Positions 28,778 to 37,481 are shown, numbered from the stretch's first letter. The stretch: DNA of 47,230 nucleotides from Plectonema radiosum NIES-515 (GCF_025753815.1 NZ_JAOWRF010000170.1:1-47230); one strand, 5' to 3'. Translations and numbers: made by a program. The notes: a model not told the origin generated them from the sequence alone.

Positions 28778-28817
28778 GTAAAAAGTAGCTGAACATTTCT
28801 CAACTACCTCCTGATTT

Positions 28818-29225
28818 ATGTCCTTCGTAAAGATTGACCCAAAGGACTGCTCGCCACTGGGAAAATTTATCCTTGAATATATGGAAGAAACCGGCACACC
28901 CATGCAACACCTCGCTAACCGGGCTGGTTTAACACGACCTGGATTGCGAGGGATGTGCTTTGTACAAGGGAATCCGACAGAAAGCAGCTTGATAAAACTT
29001 GCTCGCGCAATGGGGGTAGCACCTGCCCAACTGTATAAATTAGCGTACCAAAACAGAGTTGAAAATCCCTACAACGCTGATGCAATCGACCTCTTCATTG
29101 AGGGAGTTGATACTATTCTTAAAGCAATGCGTAAAGTAGTTGAACAACAACCCGAACATCAAAGACCTTCCGAATCGGAGCTTCTTGAGAGAGCTATTAG
29201 GACTGTTAAGTCGTTACAAGGGTAG
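28818..29225 (+). CDS. XRE-like helix-turn-helix regulator
   Basis: The 135-residue protein has an N-terminal HTH of the Cro/C1 kind: LGKFILEYMEETGTPMQHLANRAGLTRPGLRGM, then ESSLIKLARAMGVAPAQLYKL. The C-terminal half is helical and acidic, ending in a conserved-looking ERAIRTVKSLQG. It is probably a plasmid-borne repressor controlling replication, transfer or its own gene. It stands alone on the plus strand with gaps on both sides. Confidence 0.8.
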   Translation: MSFVKIDPKDCSPLGKFILEYMEETGTPMQHLANRAGLTRPGLRGMCFVQGNPTESSLIKLARAMGVAPAQLYKLAYQNRVENPYNADAIDLFIEGVDTILKAMRKVVEQQPEHQRPSESELLERAIRTVKSLQG

Positions 29226-29689
29226 GAATTTTTTTGCTACCACGCTCCCATAGGTCACAACCAACACTCAGGCAAACACCAAAAAAGATAACAGACTGGA
29301 ATTATAAGTTTAAAAGTCAGTTACTACTGTGAAAATCCAGATTTTTATAGTAGTAACTAAAAATATTGATGCAAACCAATTAACTATGGCACTTCTGTTA
29401 TTTAAAAAGCTGAAACCCTTATAGAATCAGCAAGTGCAATAAGAGTCAAAAAAGTGCAACTACACGTTCTGGCAGTTCAATTTTAATGAGTGTGTCGCCA
29501 CGTTGCAATGCCTGCACTCAACACATGTCACAACATCAAACCCTTATAAACACAGGGTTTAAATCTGCTGCAATAGTATAAGCAATACAAGAAGTAATCT
29601 AAAAATACTACAAACGGCAGAACTACTGTTTCAGCCCTATAGCTGTATGGCAATATGGCAGTTTTGGCAGTAAGAAAATAAACCAAAAT
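29226..29689. other. Gene-free stretch with a long inverted repeat
   Basis: No gene is visible in these 464 bp. AGTTACTACT (29319-29328) pairs with AGTAGTAACT (29349-29358) around 20 bases that include a smaller AAAATC/GATTTT pair, making a cruciform-like structure about 95 bp after the HTH gene. It may be a terminator without T-run or a second regulator site. Confidence 0.5.
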
Positions 29690-29860
29690 TTAGGATTTTT
29701 CCTGCTTTTGTCGTCTTTGCTCCAAAGCTTCCTTCATTAGAACCACCATCATTTGACTGACGGTTCGGCTTTCGTCAACAGCCAAGTTATCGATTTCGCT
29801 ATAAATTTCAATAGGTACAACTATACTAGTTTTCTTACTTTTTTCTGGATTGACGGGCAT
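29690..29860 (-). CDS. 56-residue ribbon-helix-helix protein
   Basis: A short gene on the minus strand (ATG 29860, stop TAA at 29692-29690), preceded by GGAAGATAGGG. The start MPVNPEKSKKTSIVVPIEIY gives a basic tail and a beta strand. It continues with SEIDNLAVDESRTVSQMMVV and an amphipathic helix ending EALEQRRQKQEKS, which is the full length of an RHH/CopG/Arc-type repressor. It is divergent from the operon starting at 30007, and the shared upstream region has repeated GTGAAG/CTTCAC half-sites. It is a likely repressor of itself and of that operon, or the antitoxin-like half of an unknown pair. Confidence 0.7.
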   Translation of the reverse strand: MPVNPEKSKKTSIVVPIEIYSEIDNLAVDESRTVSQMMVVLMKEALEQRRQKQEKS

Positions 29861-29873
29861 CCCTATCTTCCAT

Positions 29874-29969
29874 GTGCTTCACTCATCAGCCCCGCTAATT
29901 ATCGCATAAGTTTTTTGTCAAAAAACTTAATGACTCCAAGGTGAAGATTAGTGCTTCACTTAGCTTCAC
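29874..29969. promoter_or_regulatory. Divergent control region with repeated GTGAAG/CTTCAC sites
   Basis: GTGCTTCACT occurs twice (29874-29883 and 29951-29960). GTGAAG at 29941-29946 and CTTCAC at 29954 and 29964 add further half-sites. AAGTTTTTT/AAAAAACTT (29908-29928) forms a 9-bp hairpin between the groups. RHH repressors bind short repeats in such arrays, so these are candidate operators for the 56-residue protein. Confidence 0.45.
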
Positions 29970-30006
29970 CTATGCTAGTATTATTCTGTTTGGTAATACG
30001 ACAATT

Positions 30007-30504
30007 ATGGCACTGACAAATAATGCACGATTGAAAGCTTTTTTTGAGCTTAAATACGGCAAGCCAATTTCAGATAGGTCATGGTACAGAATTAAATCTG
30101 ATATTAGAGTTTTAGGGCTGGAAGTAAACCTTGAAACAGTAGGTATGGCAGCAGATTTAAAGAAAAAAACCATGTTCCTAAAATTGCCGTTATTCATACT
30201 TATGGAACAGTATTTAGCAGCTGTAAACGACACCAACAATATAGTTGTATCCGGTGAAGAGGTCTTCAAATATCTCCAAAAAATAACGGAGAGTAAAGCT
30301 CATAAGACAACAATTATTAGGTGGTTCGCTTCCGTTGAACCTGTAAATAATCGACACTTTGATAAAAACAGAAAATACGCAGGTAAAGAACTAATACCTG
30401 TAGTATTAGCAGCAAGATTATACGTCAAAAAACACTTGCCTGACGCAACCAACAAATCAGTAAATCCCCAGACTGTTAATATCAAATCCAAACAAGTTGC
30501 GTAA
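30007..30504 (+). CDS. Unrecognised 165-residue protein, first of the plasmid gene row
   Basis: I start at ATG 30007 (MALTNNARLKAFFELKYGK), because the longer reading from 29941 would translate the operator-like repeats. The N-terminal part (ISDRSWYRIKSDIRVLG) and the middle (EEVFKYLQKITESKAHKTTIIRWF) look like two helical, possibly DNA-binding, segments; the C-terminal tail is basic. It is 22 bp upstream of the next gene. I know no family for it. A sequence-specific DNA-binding or partition-like role would fit its charge and place, but that is inference. Confidence 0.6.
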   Translation: MALTNNARLKAFFELKYGKPISDRSWYRIKSDIRVLGLEVNLETVGMAADLKKKTMFLKLPLFILMEQYLAAVNDTNNIVVSGEEVFKYLQKITESKAHKTTIIRWFASVEPVNNRHFDKNRKYAGKELIPVVLAARLYVKKHLPDATNKSVNPQTVNIKSKQVA

Positions 30505-30526
30505 CGGTCGCTAAAGGAGAAATCAA

Positions 30527-31252
30527 ATGACCACCTACACCAAAAGAATCCAATCTCGGCTCAACCGCATGGGCATTAAAAAATCACTAGCTGAAATAAG
30601 AGAAGTTTACACTTATCTTGTTGTTGATAAAGATAACCCAACAGAAGAAGAAATTACTTCTATAGTAGAAAGTTTTATGACTGCAATCGCAGCAATTGAA
30701 ACAACAGAAACAGCCTCAGAATTAACAACAATCCAATCTTCAGATGAACAACAATCGCCCCAGTCGGAAAAAGTAACAAATAATCCAATTCAGCCAGTGT
30801 CAGCAACACAAGCTGAATTAGATGGAGTTGACGAAATACTGAGTCAGGAGAGCGGTGAAGTAGTAGAAACATCATCCATAGTATTTAGTACCGAACAGAA
30901 GCAAGATTTAATCACAACCCAAGCATCATTTTTAGGGATTGAACTATCTGATGTAGAAGTAGCCGACTTAGCATCAACCGTTGGGGATAAATTCACAGAT
31001 TATGCAGAATTTATTCGAGAAGTAACTTCAGCAATTAAATTGTATGCCGACCATCACTATGATTCTTTAGAACAATCCATCGAAGATACCCATAAAGATT
31101 TAAAGAATCATTTTGCATACCGAGAAAGGCAACTCAATCAAAAGTTTGTAGAAGGTTTAGGCAATGTGAAAACGGCACTGTCGGTGAGCCAGTCAAACCT
31201 CAAAAGAACAAAAGCTACAATCCTCTCACGGCTCAACATCAAGGGAGCATAA
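30527..31252 (+). CDS. Unrecognised 241-residue acidic, coiled-coil-like protein
   Basis: The N-terminal helix (YTKRIQSRLNRMGIKKSLAEI) and EEEITSIVESFMTAIAAIE form a small folded part. A Thr/Ser/Gln/Glu-rich linker covers about residues 60-120. The C-terminal 110 residues are strongly helical with heptad-like spacing (SLEQSIEDTHKDLKNHFAYR, then QLNQKFVEGLGNVKTALS). A GGAGAA ribosome site precedes the ATG. It belongs to the same-strand row 30007-34191. I do not recognise it. A structural or scaffold role is possible. Confidence 0.6.
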   Translation: MTTYTKRIQSRLNRMGIKKSLAEIREVYTYLVVDKDNPTEEEITSIVESFMTAIAAIETTETASELTTIQSSDEQQSPQSEKVTNNPIQPVSATQAELDGVDEILSQESGEVVETSSIVFSTEQKQDLITTQASFLGIELSDVEVADLASTVGDKFTDYAEFIREVTSAIKLYADHHYDSLEQSIEDTHKDLKNHFAYRERQLNQKFVEGLGNVKTALSVSQSNLKRTKATILSRLNIKGA

Positions 31253-31397
31253 ACTTTATTTCTTGATATTGGGGCTGTGTTTTTTACCGCTATTAATTCA
31301 ATTGTTGTGGAGTTTCCGACCTTTGACCCCCAGCCAGCAACGACAAAGGTTAGTCGAGCTTTCTTTTCATCTGTAAAGAACATTGCAAGGATTAATT

Positions 31398-32054
31398 ATG
31401 AAAAACAAAGCCAAAGTTCGTGACCACGTATCAGGCTACGGTAAGCAAATAACCAAAGCTACAAATCTTCATTTTGGCATCAACAATGCTTTGATTATCA
31501 AAGCCGTAAACGGAGACGAGAAAGCCCTTAAACAGATTGGCGATATGGGTAAGCTGGGGGAGAGACTAGCTACGTCTATGCCACTTATCCGCGAGAATCT
31601 TAAAGCTTATATCGAGGGAACAACCGAATACAACACAGCCCTAGCTGATATTTATAAAAGTGGTGGTAAAGGTGCTGCTTCAATTGATAAATCTGCTAGC
31701 GATGTAAAGATCGAAAACAGCCGTTACAACAACCTGATTTCAGAGTATAAAACTAGTTTATTTGCCAAGCTAGAGTCTGAGAATCAACGTCACGATGATG
31801 CGCTGGACGTGATTGAATTACAGGCTTGGATAGATACTCAAATGGCTACAGTTAACGCCAAAGCTAGCCTTGAATCTATCAGCAATAAGCCATTCTTAGC
31901 GCAAATGAAAGCCGACGCGGATTACGAAGATAAAAAGATTAAACACCTACTAGAGAATGGCTCAGACAGCGATTTAAGCCTGATTCCCAAAAAGCATTAC
32001 TCAACAAACCCAGTAATTAAGTTTTGGAACAATATTAGAGATATTTTCAGTTAA
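31398..32054 (+). CDS. Unrecognised 218-residue helical protein
   Basis: ATG 31398 (MKNKAKVRDHVSGYGKQITK) has AAGGAT upstream and is preferred to 31383. The product is soluble and helical: LGERLATSMPLIRENLKAYIEGTTEYNTAL, a Gly/Ala/Ser turn, then a long helix region around SEYKTSLFAKLESENQRHDDALDVIELQAW. The tail ends VIKFWNNIRDIFS. The composition recalls small phage- or colicin-associated helical proteins, but I can name no family. Its last four codons and terminator are duplicated directly downstream. Confidence 0.6.
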   Translation: MKNKAKVRDHVSGYGKQITKATNLHFGINNALIIKAVNGDEKALKQIGDMGKLGERLATSMPLIRENLKAYIEGTTEYNTALADIYKSGGKGAASIDKSASDVKIENSRYNNLISEYKTSLFAKLESENQRHDDALDVIELQAWIDTQMATVNAKASLESISNKPFLAQMKADADYEDKKIKHLLENGSDSDLSLIPKKHYSTNPVIKFWNNIRDIFS

Positions 32055-32136
32055 TTAAAAAACCTCCAGACAGAATTGTAACTGGAGGATATTTTCAGTT
32101 AATTAAAAAGCCTCCAGACAGAATTGTAACTGGAGG
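32041..32136 (+). repeat. 48-bp tandem duplication of a gene end plus terminator hairpin
   Basis: Two head-to-tail copies (32041-32088 and 32089-32136) differ at one base. Each holds the end of the preceding gene (ATTTTCAGTTAA, with the stop codon) and a CCTCCAG/CTGGAGG hairpin. The first copy's stop is the real one. The duplication gives two successive hairpins before the next gene and could set the expression ratio across it. Confidence 0.88.
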
Positions 32137-32166
32137 TAAAAAATAAACAATTCATTGCTTATTTTT

Positions 32167-32745
32167 ATGATGCCTGAATTTGAATTAGGAGAGGATACCA
32201 GCCAAGAATCAAATTATCCAATCCAAGAAGATACTGCATTTACTCCCGATGAAATCTCAGCTATTAAAGCCTACAAAGATAATCTCAACCGAAAGCTGAG
32301 TAAGAATCGAAGTATCTTAAAGGGATTAGAGACAAGCTTTTGGGGAATTACTTCCTACAGTTTAGCTAGATTTTTGATTATTACCAGTGGAACACAAGGA
32401 ATAGCATTAGCAATAGCATCAATCCTCTTAATCAATCAAATAACCAATAGAGAAGTATTTGATGGAATAAATATTAATCGTAAAGATGGACAATGGTCAG
32501 CTGACAATATGGGCAAACTTATCAAATTTGGATTTTCAACCTTAGTAACTGCATTTGTAATATGGAGTGCCTTGGGTAGTTTTTTGAACATTGTTAACTC
32601 ATCAAAACAAACCTACAACCAATTGCAGGATACAGTTACAGCTTTCAATAAGCTACCAGAAGACAAGCAAAATGGATTTATTGTTGTAGGTGGTTTACTC
32701 GTCTTAGCTGGTATCTACACGATTATTGACTCAAAAAGAAGATGA
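32167..32745 (+). CDS. Membrane protein of unknown function
   Basis: About 192 residues from ATG 32167 (an upstream TTG is less likely). The acidic cytosolic-type N-terminus (PEFELGEDTSQE) is followed by a basic helix (AYKDNLNRKLSKNRSIL) and about four hydrophobic segments: around ARFLIITSGTQGIALAIASIL, GFSTLVTAFVIWSALGSFL, and FIVVGGLLVLAGIYTII near the C-terminus. It overlaps the start of the ATPase gene by 4 bp (ATGA), so the two are coupled and may form a membrane complex. No family is recognised. Confidence 0.65.
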   Translation: MMPEFELGEDTSQESNYPIQEDTAFTPDEISAIKAYKDNLNRKLSKNRSILKGLETSFWGITSYSLARFLIITSGTQGIALAIASILLINQITNREVFDGININRKDGQWSADNMGKLIKFGFSTLVTAFVIWSALGSFLNIVNSSKQTYNQLQDTVTAFNKLPEDKQNGFIVVGGLLVLAGIYTIIDSKRR

Positions 32746-34191
32746 AAGTCTACTCAGGGTTAACAGTTATCGGGGTAGTAATTGCTTTATCAAGTGCGAT
32801 GTATTTAAGTCAGTCGAATCGTCCGTATGACCTAGTAGCAATTAAATTCTGCCCGAAAACTGCCAACTTACCACCTCGCTACGGTGAAGAATTTAGTCAA
32901 CGTTCGCAAGAGACTTTAGATAAAAAGTATTGCTCTTACGAACATAAATTGCTCAAAGAGATATGGTCACAAAAGCAATTTGAATCGTCTACACCATTAC
33001 CCGAATCATCATTCAGCATTCGTCACATTCCTGCTAGTAATAAGAATGCAATTTGGTTTTTAGTTGCTCCTGTAGCTTCTGGAATCGCTTACTTAAGTTG
33101 GACTAAAAAGGCAGAAATAGACGAACTCTCAGCACACTACGAGTTAGAAGCTTATAAAAATTGTATTAAATTAACCACAGTTTCGAGTCAAAATGAGAGA
33201 GAATTTAAGACGCTTCAAACTAATCAAACATGGGATAAACAAAAAGTAAAGCATGGTTTTATATCCATTGAAGCGATGCAAGATAAGTTAAAACGTTCCT
33301 CTCTTATACAGGATAAAACCCACACATCTACTCTCAAACAGTTTGACTTAGCCGATTCCGATATGGATAAAAAGATTGCTGAAAACTTGAAAGATAAACA
33401 CAAAGCTGATAAAGAATCCCAAAAGATACTAGGTAAAAAGTCCGGTAATGATTCAGAAACATCAAGTAACCCAGATTCCTATATCCAAGAAAGAGTCAAC
33501 CAACTATTAGAAGCATTAAAACAATGGGAAGATGGTTGGTTGTACACAATTATCAAAAATAATAAACCTTTGTGGTTAATTGGTTCCCAAGGAAGCGGTA
33601 AAACTAACACAGCAGGGTGTATTGCAATCATCCGTAAATATTGCTTTGATGCTCCAATATATCAGCTTATCGACCGTCACGCTACGGGTGAAAATTGGCA
33701 GGTGTGGCAATTATTAGATGCACAAATTAAAGCAGAATCAGAATCAGAAATCGGACAGGCTTTAGAGGATGCTTGCTCACGTTGGTTAACGAGAATTAAA
33801 GAAGTACCAAAACAAAAGCAACAGCTAGTTATTGATGAATTTACCAACCTCAAGAAAATAGCATCTTGTAAAGAATCAGCTATGAAGTTTTTCTCCATGC
33901 ACCTTACTGATACCAGAAAAGCGGGCATAGTATTTTATTGGCATCAATCATTATTTTACCAATGAAAGCACCGTAGAAGGTACATTTGAAGCACGTAAGG
34001 CTGGCACGATTCAAATCAAAAAGTTTTCTGCAAATGGTGAAACACCATTACCAAGAGTACAAATTGTACATGGTTTGGTGGATAGCAATGGGAATGAATT
34101 AGAAGAAGTTGAGGTGACGCTACCTAGTTGGTTTGAGGCAGTCAAGATTTACAACCATTTCAACGGTAGTAAACTCGACTTTGAAGGATAA
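32742..34191 (+). pseudogene. Membrane-anchored P-loop ATPase with a single-base frameshift
   Basis: The first frame runs to a stop at 33963. It has an N-terminal transmembrane segment (VIGVVIALSSAMYL), a second near residue 105 (IWFLVAPVASGIAYL), a charged middle, then Walker A LIGSQGSGKTNTA near residue 283 and Walker B QQLVIDEFTNL near 370. The +1 frame from about 33955 continues for 78 codons (TNESTVEGTFEARKAGTIQI, ending SKLDFEG) to TAA 34189, which completes the domain. Removing one T from the TTTT run at 33954-33957 would join the frames, so this is a recent mutation or a sequencing error. Full length would be about 482 residues. The plan recalls coupling-protein/HerA-like ATPases of plasmids, but I cannot name the family. 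Confidence 0.72.
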
Positions 34192-34472
34192 CTAATGAAT
34201 AACCAACCAAATTTATTTAAGATGACTTAATTCAGATTGATAGCATCAATTAATTCATTTTCATAAAAATATAGCTACCATAACAGGATTTATATTTATT
34301 CAGACAATTGTAATTAACATACGTTTACAACCCGCGATTGCATCGCTGGAAGGATTATATTGTCGTAAGTAAGAACGTTTGCATACAAGCAACTGGAATA
34401 CATTATTTTTTTTGATAAAAAAAGGTAAAATAATACTAATTGTATCTACAAAATTTCAGATAATAAAATTAA

Positions 34473-35369
34473 ATGACGCGCTTTATACATGACAAGTTCG
34501 CCAAGGACTATCTTGAAGAGTTACTAAAAGATTACGGAGAAGTCAAGCCGTCGGAAAAAGTTTCAGGAGAGATTAAAGAAATAGATGTTTTATTCACTCC
34601 TTCTAAACAGCAAAGCTCTAATTTACAAGTGCTGGGATTACTCGGAAGATTTGCCGAATATCCTGCAATATTAGAACCATTCCGCAATCCTGCCTCTACC
34701 GACGAAATATGCGATTGTATTCTAAAATTATTAGAAGTAAAGGGTGGATTGCGACGAGAAGCCAAAGCAAATAAAACCAAACTCCAAGAAGAGAAAATAC
34801 CCAAATTGTGGATTTTTACTCCAACCATATCTGAACGCTTATTATTTAGCTTTAACGTTAACCAAAAAGAGGGGTGGTTATCAGGAGTATACTTTTTAGG
34901 TGATGCCTTACGGACAGCAATTGTAGCGATACATCAATTACCGGAAACACCGGAGACGTTGTGGTTGAGATTATTGGGTAGAGGAAGTAAACAAGAACAA
35001 GCTATTGTCGAGTTGCAAGCGTTACCATTAAATCATCCATACCAAAAGGCAACACTCGAATTAGTTTACAACTTGCGTGAAAATTTGAGAATTAATCAAG
35101 AATTATCAGAAGATGATCGGGAGTTAATTATGCGATTAGAACCACTTTACCAAAGAGATAGGGAACAAGCTATACAGTTCGGAAATAAACAAGGAGAACA
35201 ACGTCTAGTTCTACGCTTACTCAATCGCCGTATTGGTGAAATTGATGCATCATTAATCGAGCGAGTTCAAGGATTATCTATTGAACAATTAGAGAATTTA
35301 GGAGAAGCATTATTAGACTTTTCTAGTGTTGCTGATTTATCAGCTTGGTTGAGCCAACAAGAAGAATAA
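34473..35369 (+). CDS. Rpn/PD-(D/E)XK-type nuclease-like protein with DUF4351
   Basis: The 298-residue protein starts MTRFIHDKFAKDYLEELLK. Its N-terminal region (EIDVLFTP, then ILEPFRNPASTDEICDCILKL) is like the restriction-endonuclease-fold transposase/Rpn group, and it ends with a clear DUF4351 segment (LVLRLLNRRIGEID, SLIERVQGLSIEQLENLGEALLDF and SAWL). Such genes are abundant in cyanobacteria and linked to recombination or mobile DNA, but their biological role is poorly known. It stands alone, with a 280-bp gap before it and a hairpin after it. Confidence 0.82.
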   Translation: MTRFIHDKFAKDYLEELLKDYGEVKPSEKVSGEIKEIDVLFTPSKQQSSNLQVLGLLGRFAEYPAILEPFRNPASTDEICDCILKLLEVKGGLRREAKANKTKLQEEKIPKLWIFTPTISERLLFSFNVNQKEGWLSGVYFLGDALRTAIVAIHQLPETPETLWLRLLGRGSKQEQAIVELQALPLNHPYQKATLELVYNLRENLRINQELSEDDRELIMRLEPLYQRDREQAIQFGNKQGEQRLVLRLLNRRIGEIDASLIERVQGLSIEQLENLGEALLDFSSVADLSAWLSQQEE

Positions 35370-35392
35370 ATAACCGGGAAAATAGTTAAATT

Positions 35393-35428
35393 TTGACACT
35401 CTCAAAATAGAATTCGGGAGAGTGTCAA
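35393..35428 (+). terminator. Hairpin after the DUF4351 gene
   Basis: TTGACACTCTC (35393-35403) pairs perfectly with GAGAGTGTCAA (35418-35428) around 14 bases, 24 bp after the stop codon. Placement suggests a terminator, although no T-run follows directly. Confidence 0.5.
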
Positions 35429-35580
35429 TGACAAATAGTTTATTACATTAAGCTGTCGTCAATGCCCATACCCCATACCCTTCTTAATCCCATAACGACA
35501 CACTTGGATGTGAGTCGCCCCGTCAGTTTAAATGTTGATAAAAATTATTTCTTATGATAAAGAATCCGCAAGGAATAGGG

Positions 35581-35944
35581 TCATCCCAACGTCAATTCAC
35601 CCGATGGCATATCAACAACCAACCGTCGAGTAGTTAGCCATTGACGACCGAGTAAAACTTCAGTTAAATCTTTACCAACGTGAACGGGAATGTCGAACTC
35701 ACGTTGCATCAATTCGTACCTTACCTGCGTAGATGTCAAATCTTACATCTCCCCGTGCAGGGAGCATAATTTGTTGGTCAAAATAAGTCCAACCAAGTGC
35801 ATCTAAATCTTGGTCATTAATTGCCAACCAGTATGAAAAACCTGTGTCGAGCATCGCATCAACTGGTAATTCTAATCCATCGGATGTTATTAAATTAATC
35901 TCGAAAAGTAGCGCATCCTCATCACCAAAAAAACCGTCTATCAT
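35581..35944 (-). pseudogene. Retropepsin-like aspartyl protease with a frameshift
   Basis: ATG 35944 overlaps the stop of the upstream gene by 4 bp, which fixes the start. The first part (MIDGFFGDEDALLFEINLI, then LPVDAMLDTGFSYWLAI) carries the DTG catalytic triad of single-domain aspartyl proteases. The frame shifts near 35700, and the other frame gives a proper C-terminus (QREFDIPVHVGKDLTEVLLG, then RRLVVDMPSGELTLG) to TGA at 35581. Rejoined, it is about 120 residues, usual for the small clan AA proteases of cyanobacteria. The break is either real decay or a sequence error. Its substrate is unknown; the coupled partner gene is a candidate. Confidence 0.72.
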
Positions 35945-36258
35945 ATCGTGCCGCAAGCCCCAGATTCATTAATTCGGAAAGTATGGTGTATTTTACCAGG
36001 ATGCTTTTCACGACACTGTTGCCAAACCACTTCTAAATTTTTATCGACGAAATACTCTCCACTATCGGGTTCAACCGTCATATACCAGTTGTAATGAGTC
36101 TCAATCAATTCCGATTTGACTTTATCAAATATTGGTTTACAACGTTGGTAAAAAGCTTCGCGTTCGGCTGAACGTTGCGCTTTTTGTTCCTCTGTCCACT
36201 GGATTGAAGGGAATATTCGTCCCCTGCGTGCGGTACGAGTCGGTTTGGTTTCAGTCAT
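35941..36258 (-). CDS. Small protein coupled to the aspartyl protease gene
   Basis: About 105 residues from ATG 36258 (MTETKPTRTARRGRIFPSIQ), preferred over a start 24 nt upstream. It has a basic N-terminus, a helix rich in Glu/Arg (TEEQKAQRSAEREAFYQRCK) and an aromatic C-terminal part (WYMTVEPDSGEYFVDKNLEV). It is translationally coupled with the following protease gene by an ATGA overlap. I have the impression that such pairs recur in cyanobacterial genomes, and a toxin-antitoxin-like or protease-substrate relation is possible, but no function is established to my knowledge. Confidence 0.62.
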   Translation of the reverse strand: MTETKPTRTARRGRIFPSIQWTEEQKAQRSAEREAFYQRCKPIFDKVKSELIETHYNWYMTVEPDSGEYFVDKNLEVVWQQCREKHPGKIHHTFRINESGACGTI

Positions 36259-36413
36259 GGTTGGTTCAAAGCACAATTGCAATATCTATATTGGACAGCA
36301 TTTTTCACCCACGGTAGTCGTGACCGATGCGAGAGGGAGCAAACCACCCGAAGCGATGGTGGGTGTTGGTGAGCGCTGGTGCTTTTATAATAGCGACTAT
36401 CTTTGATTTTTAT

Positions 36414-37481
36414 TTAACTATCCTTTTTCAACATAGCAGTCAACAAATCAGACATCTCCAAGGAGTCTCTATTTCGATTATCATCATAAATCATCAATGT
36501 CCTGGGGTCAGCATGGCGACTTAACTTCTGCACCTTTCTAATATTCCCATCCGTCGCATCCAACGCCGCCGTAATCGCGCTATGCCTTACCCTATGCGGT
36601 GACATCGGCTTTTTGACACCCGCCGCCTTAAAAGCACGCGCCACTATTTTATGAATAGCATCCCCCGTCAACCTATGCCCAGAGTTATGGAAATCCAACG
36701 CCGTAAAAATTGGTAAATTCTCATTATTATCCCCCCTAGCAATCAACCAAATAGCAATAGAATTCGCCACATCCTTAGACATATCAATATACTCTTCATT
36801 CGTCCCCTGACCCTTACCCAAAATTCTTAACTTCCGCCCATAAAAATCAAAATCACTCACATTTAACTGACACACCTCATTCCTTCTTAAAGCCAAACCC
36901 CACAGCACCAGAAAAATGGCATAATTGCGCTTACCAATCAACGTTTCCCTATCAAATTGTCCAATAACTTTAGCTATTGTTTTACTATCAACACCCCTAG
37001 TATCCCGGTAAGCTTTTACTTTCTCAGACTCCACATCTTCCAAAGAATAGTTACAAACACCCAACTTTCTACCCATCTTCGCTAAGGATTTAATAGCAGC
37101 CAAACGCCGATTAACAGTAGCTTCCCGCACCCCACTTTGAATTAACAGCGCCTTATATTTCAACACCACATGCACAGCCTGCTCCCGCGTCAGGTGTAAA
37201 AACTCCAACACACTATCCCGATTGGGTAACACAGAAGTCATCTTCAAAAAAAAGTCTTTAATATCTTTCTCATAAGCCCTTCTGGTATTCGGATTTCGCT
37301 TGTCTGCCAAAAGTTGAGCCAACACATCTGGATCTGAGTGTAGCGGCTGGGAAAAATACCTGACAACCGGCGCATCCAAACAAGCCTCCAACGAGAGCTT
37401 GACAATTTCACCCCTTTCTGATTCATTTTGCATAATACCCGACGCAGACGTTAGCGATAATGTAGGTTTCCAATAACGCAT
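36414..37481 (-). CDS. Tyrosine recombinase (XerC/integrase type)
   Basis: The 355-residue protein has an N-terminal SAM-like core-binding domain (NPNTRRAYEKDIKDF, VNRRLAAIKSLAKM) and a C-terminal catalytic domain with Arg in ALRRNEV, Lys in GKGQG, HRVRHSA for the His-x-x-Arg pair, a second His in SRHADPRTLMIYDD and the Tyr nucleophile there. It could resolve plasmid multimers, or integrate/excise the element. Two similar long inverted repeats lie 219 bp upstream of its start, and are candidate substrates. It belongs with the ParA operon and the replication gene as part of the plasmid backbone. The start might also be the internal ATG 48 nt later. Confidence 0.9.
   Translation of the reverse strand: MRYWKPTLSLTSASGIMQNESERGEIVKLSLEACLDAPVVRYFSQPLHSDPDVLAQLLADKRNPNTRRAYEKDIKDFFLKMTSVLPNRDSVLEFLHLTREQAVHVVLKYKALLIQSGVREATVNRRLAAIKSLAKMGRKLGVCNYSLEDVESEKVKAYRDTRGVDSKTIAKVIGQFDRETLIGKRNYAIFLVLWGLALRRNEVCQLNVSDFDFYGRKLRILGKGQGTNEEYIDMSKDVANSIAIWLIARGDNNENLPIFTALDFHNSGHRLTGDAIHKIVARAFKAAGVKKPMSPHRVRHSAITAALDATDGNIRKVQKLSRHADPRTLMIYDDNRNRDSLEMSDLLTAMLKKDS

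Larger units (their letters stand above)
28371..28817. other. Divergent regulatory region before the HTH gene
   Basis: This 447-bp gap contains a possible 16-codon gene (28645-28695), a repeated GCGGTTGTATTT (twice, 20-22 bp apart, near 28580-28610), an inverted repeat GAGTAG/CTACTC (28734-28739 and 28749-28754) and a TATACT -10-like box at 28772, about 45 bp before the HTH gene start. Confidence 0.45.

Noticed and set aside
29753-29944. 63-codon plus-strand reading
   Set aside because: It is antisense to the well-supported 56-residue RHH gene and includes its operator region.
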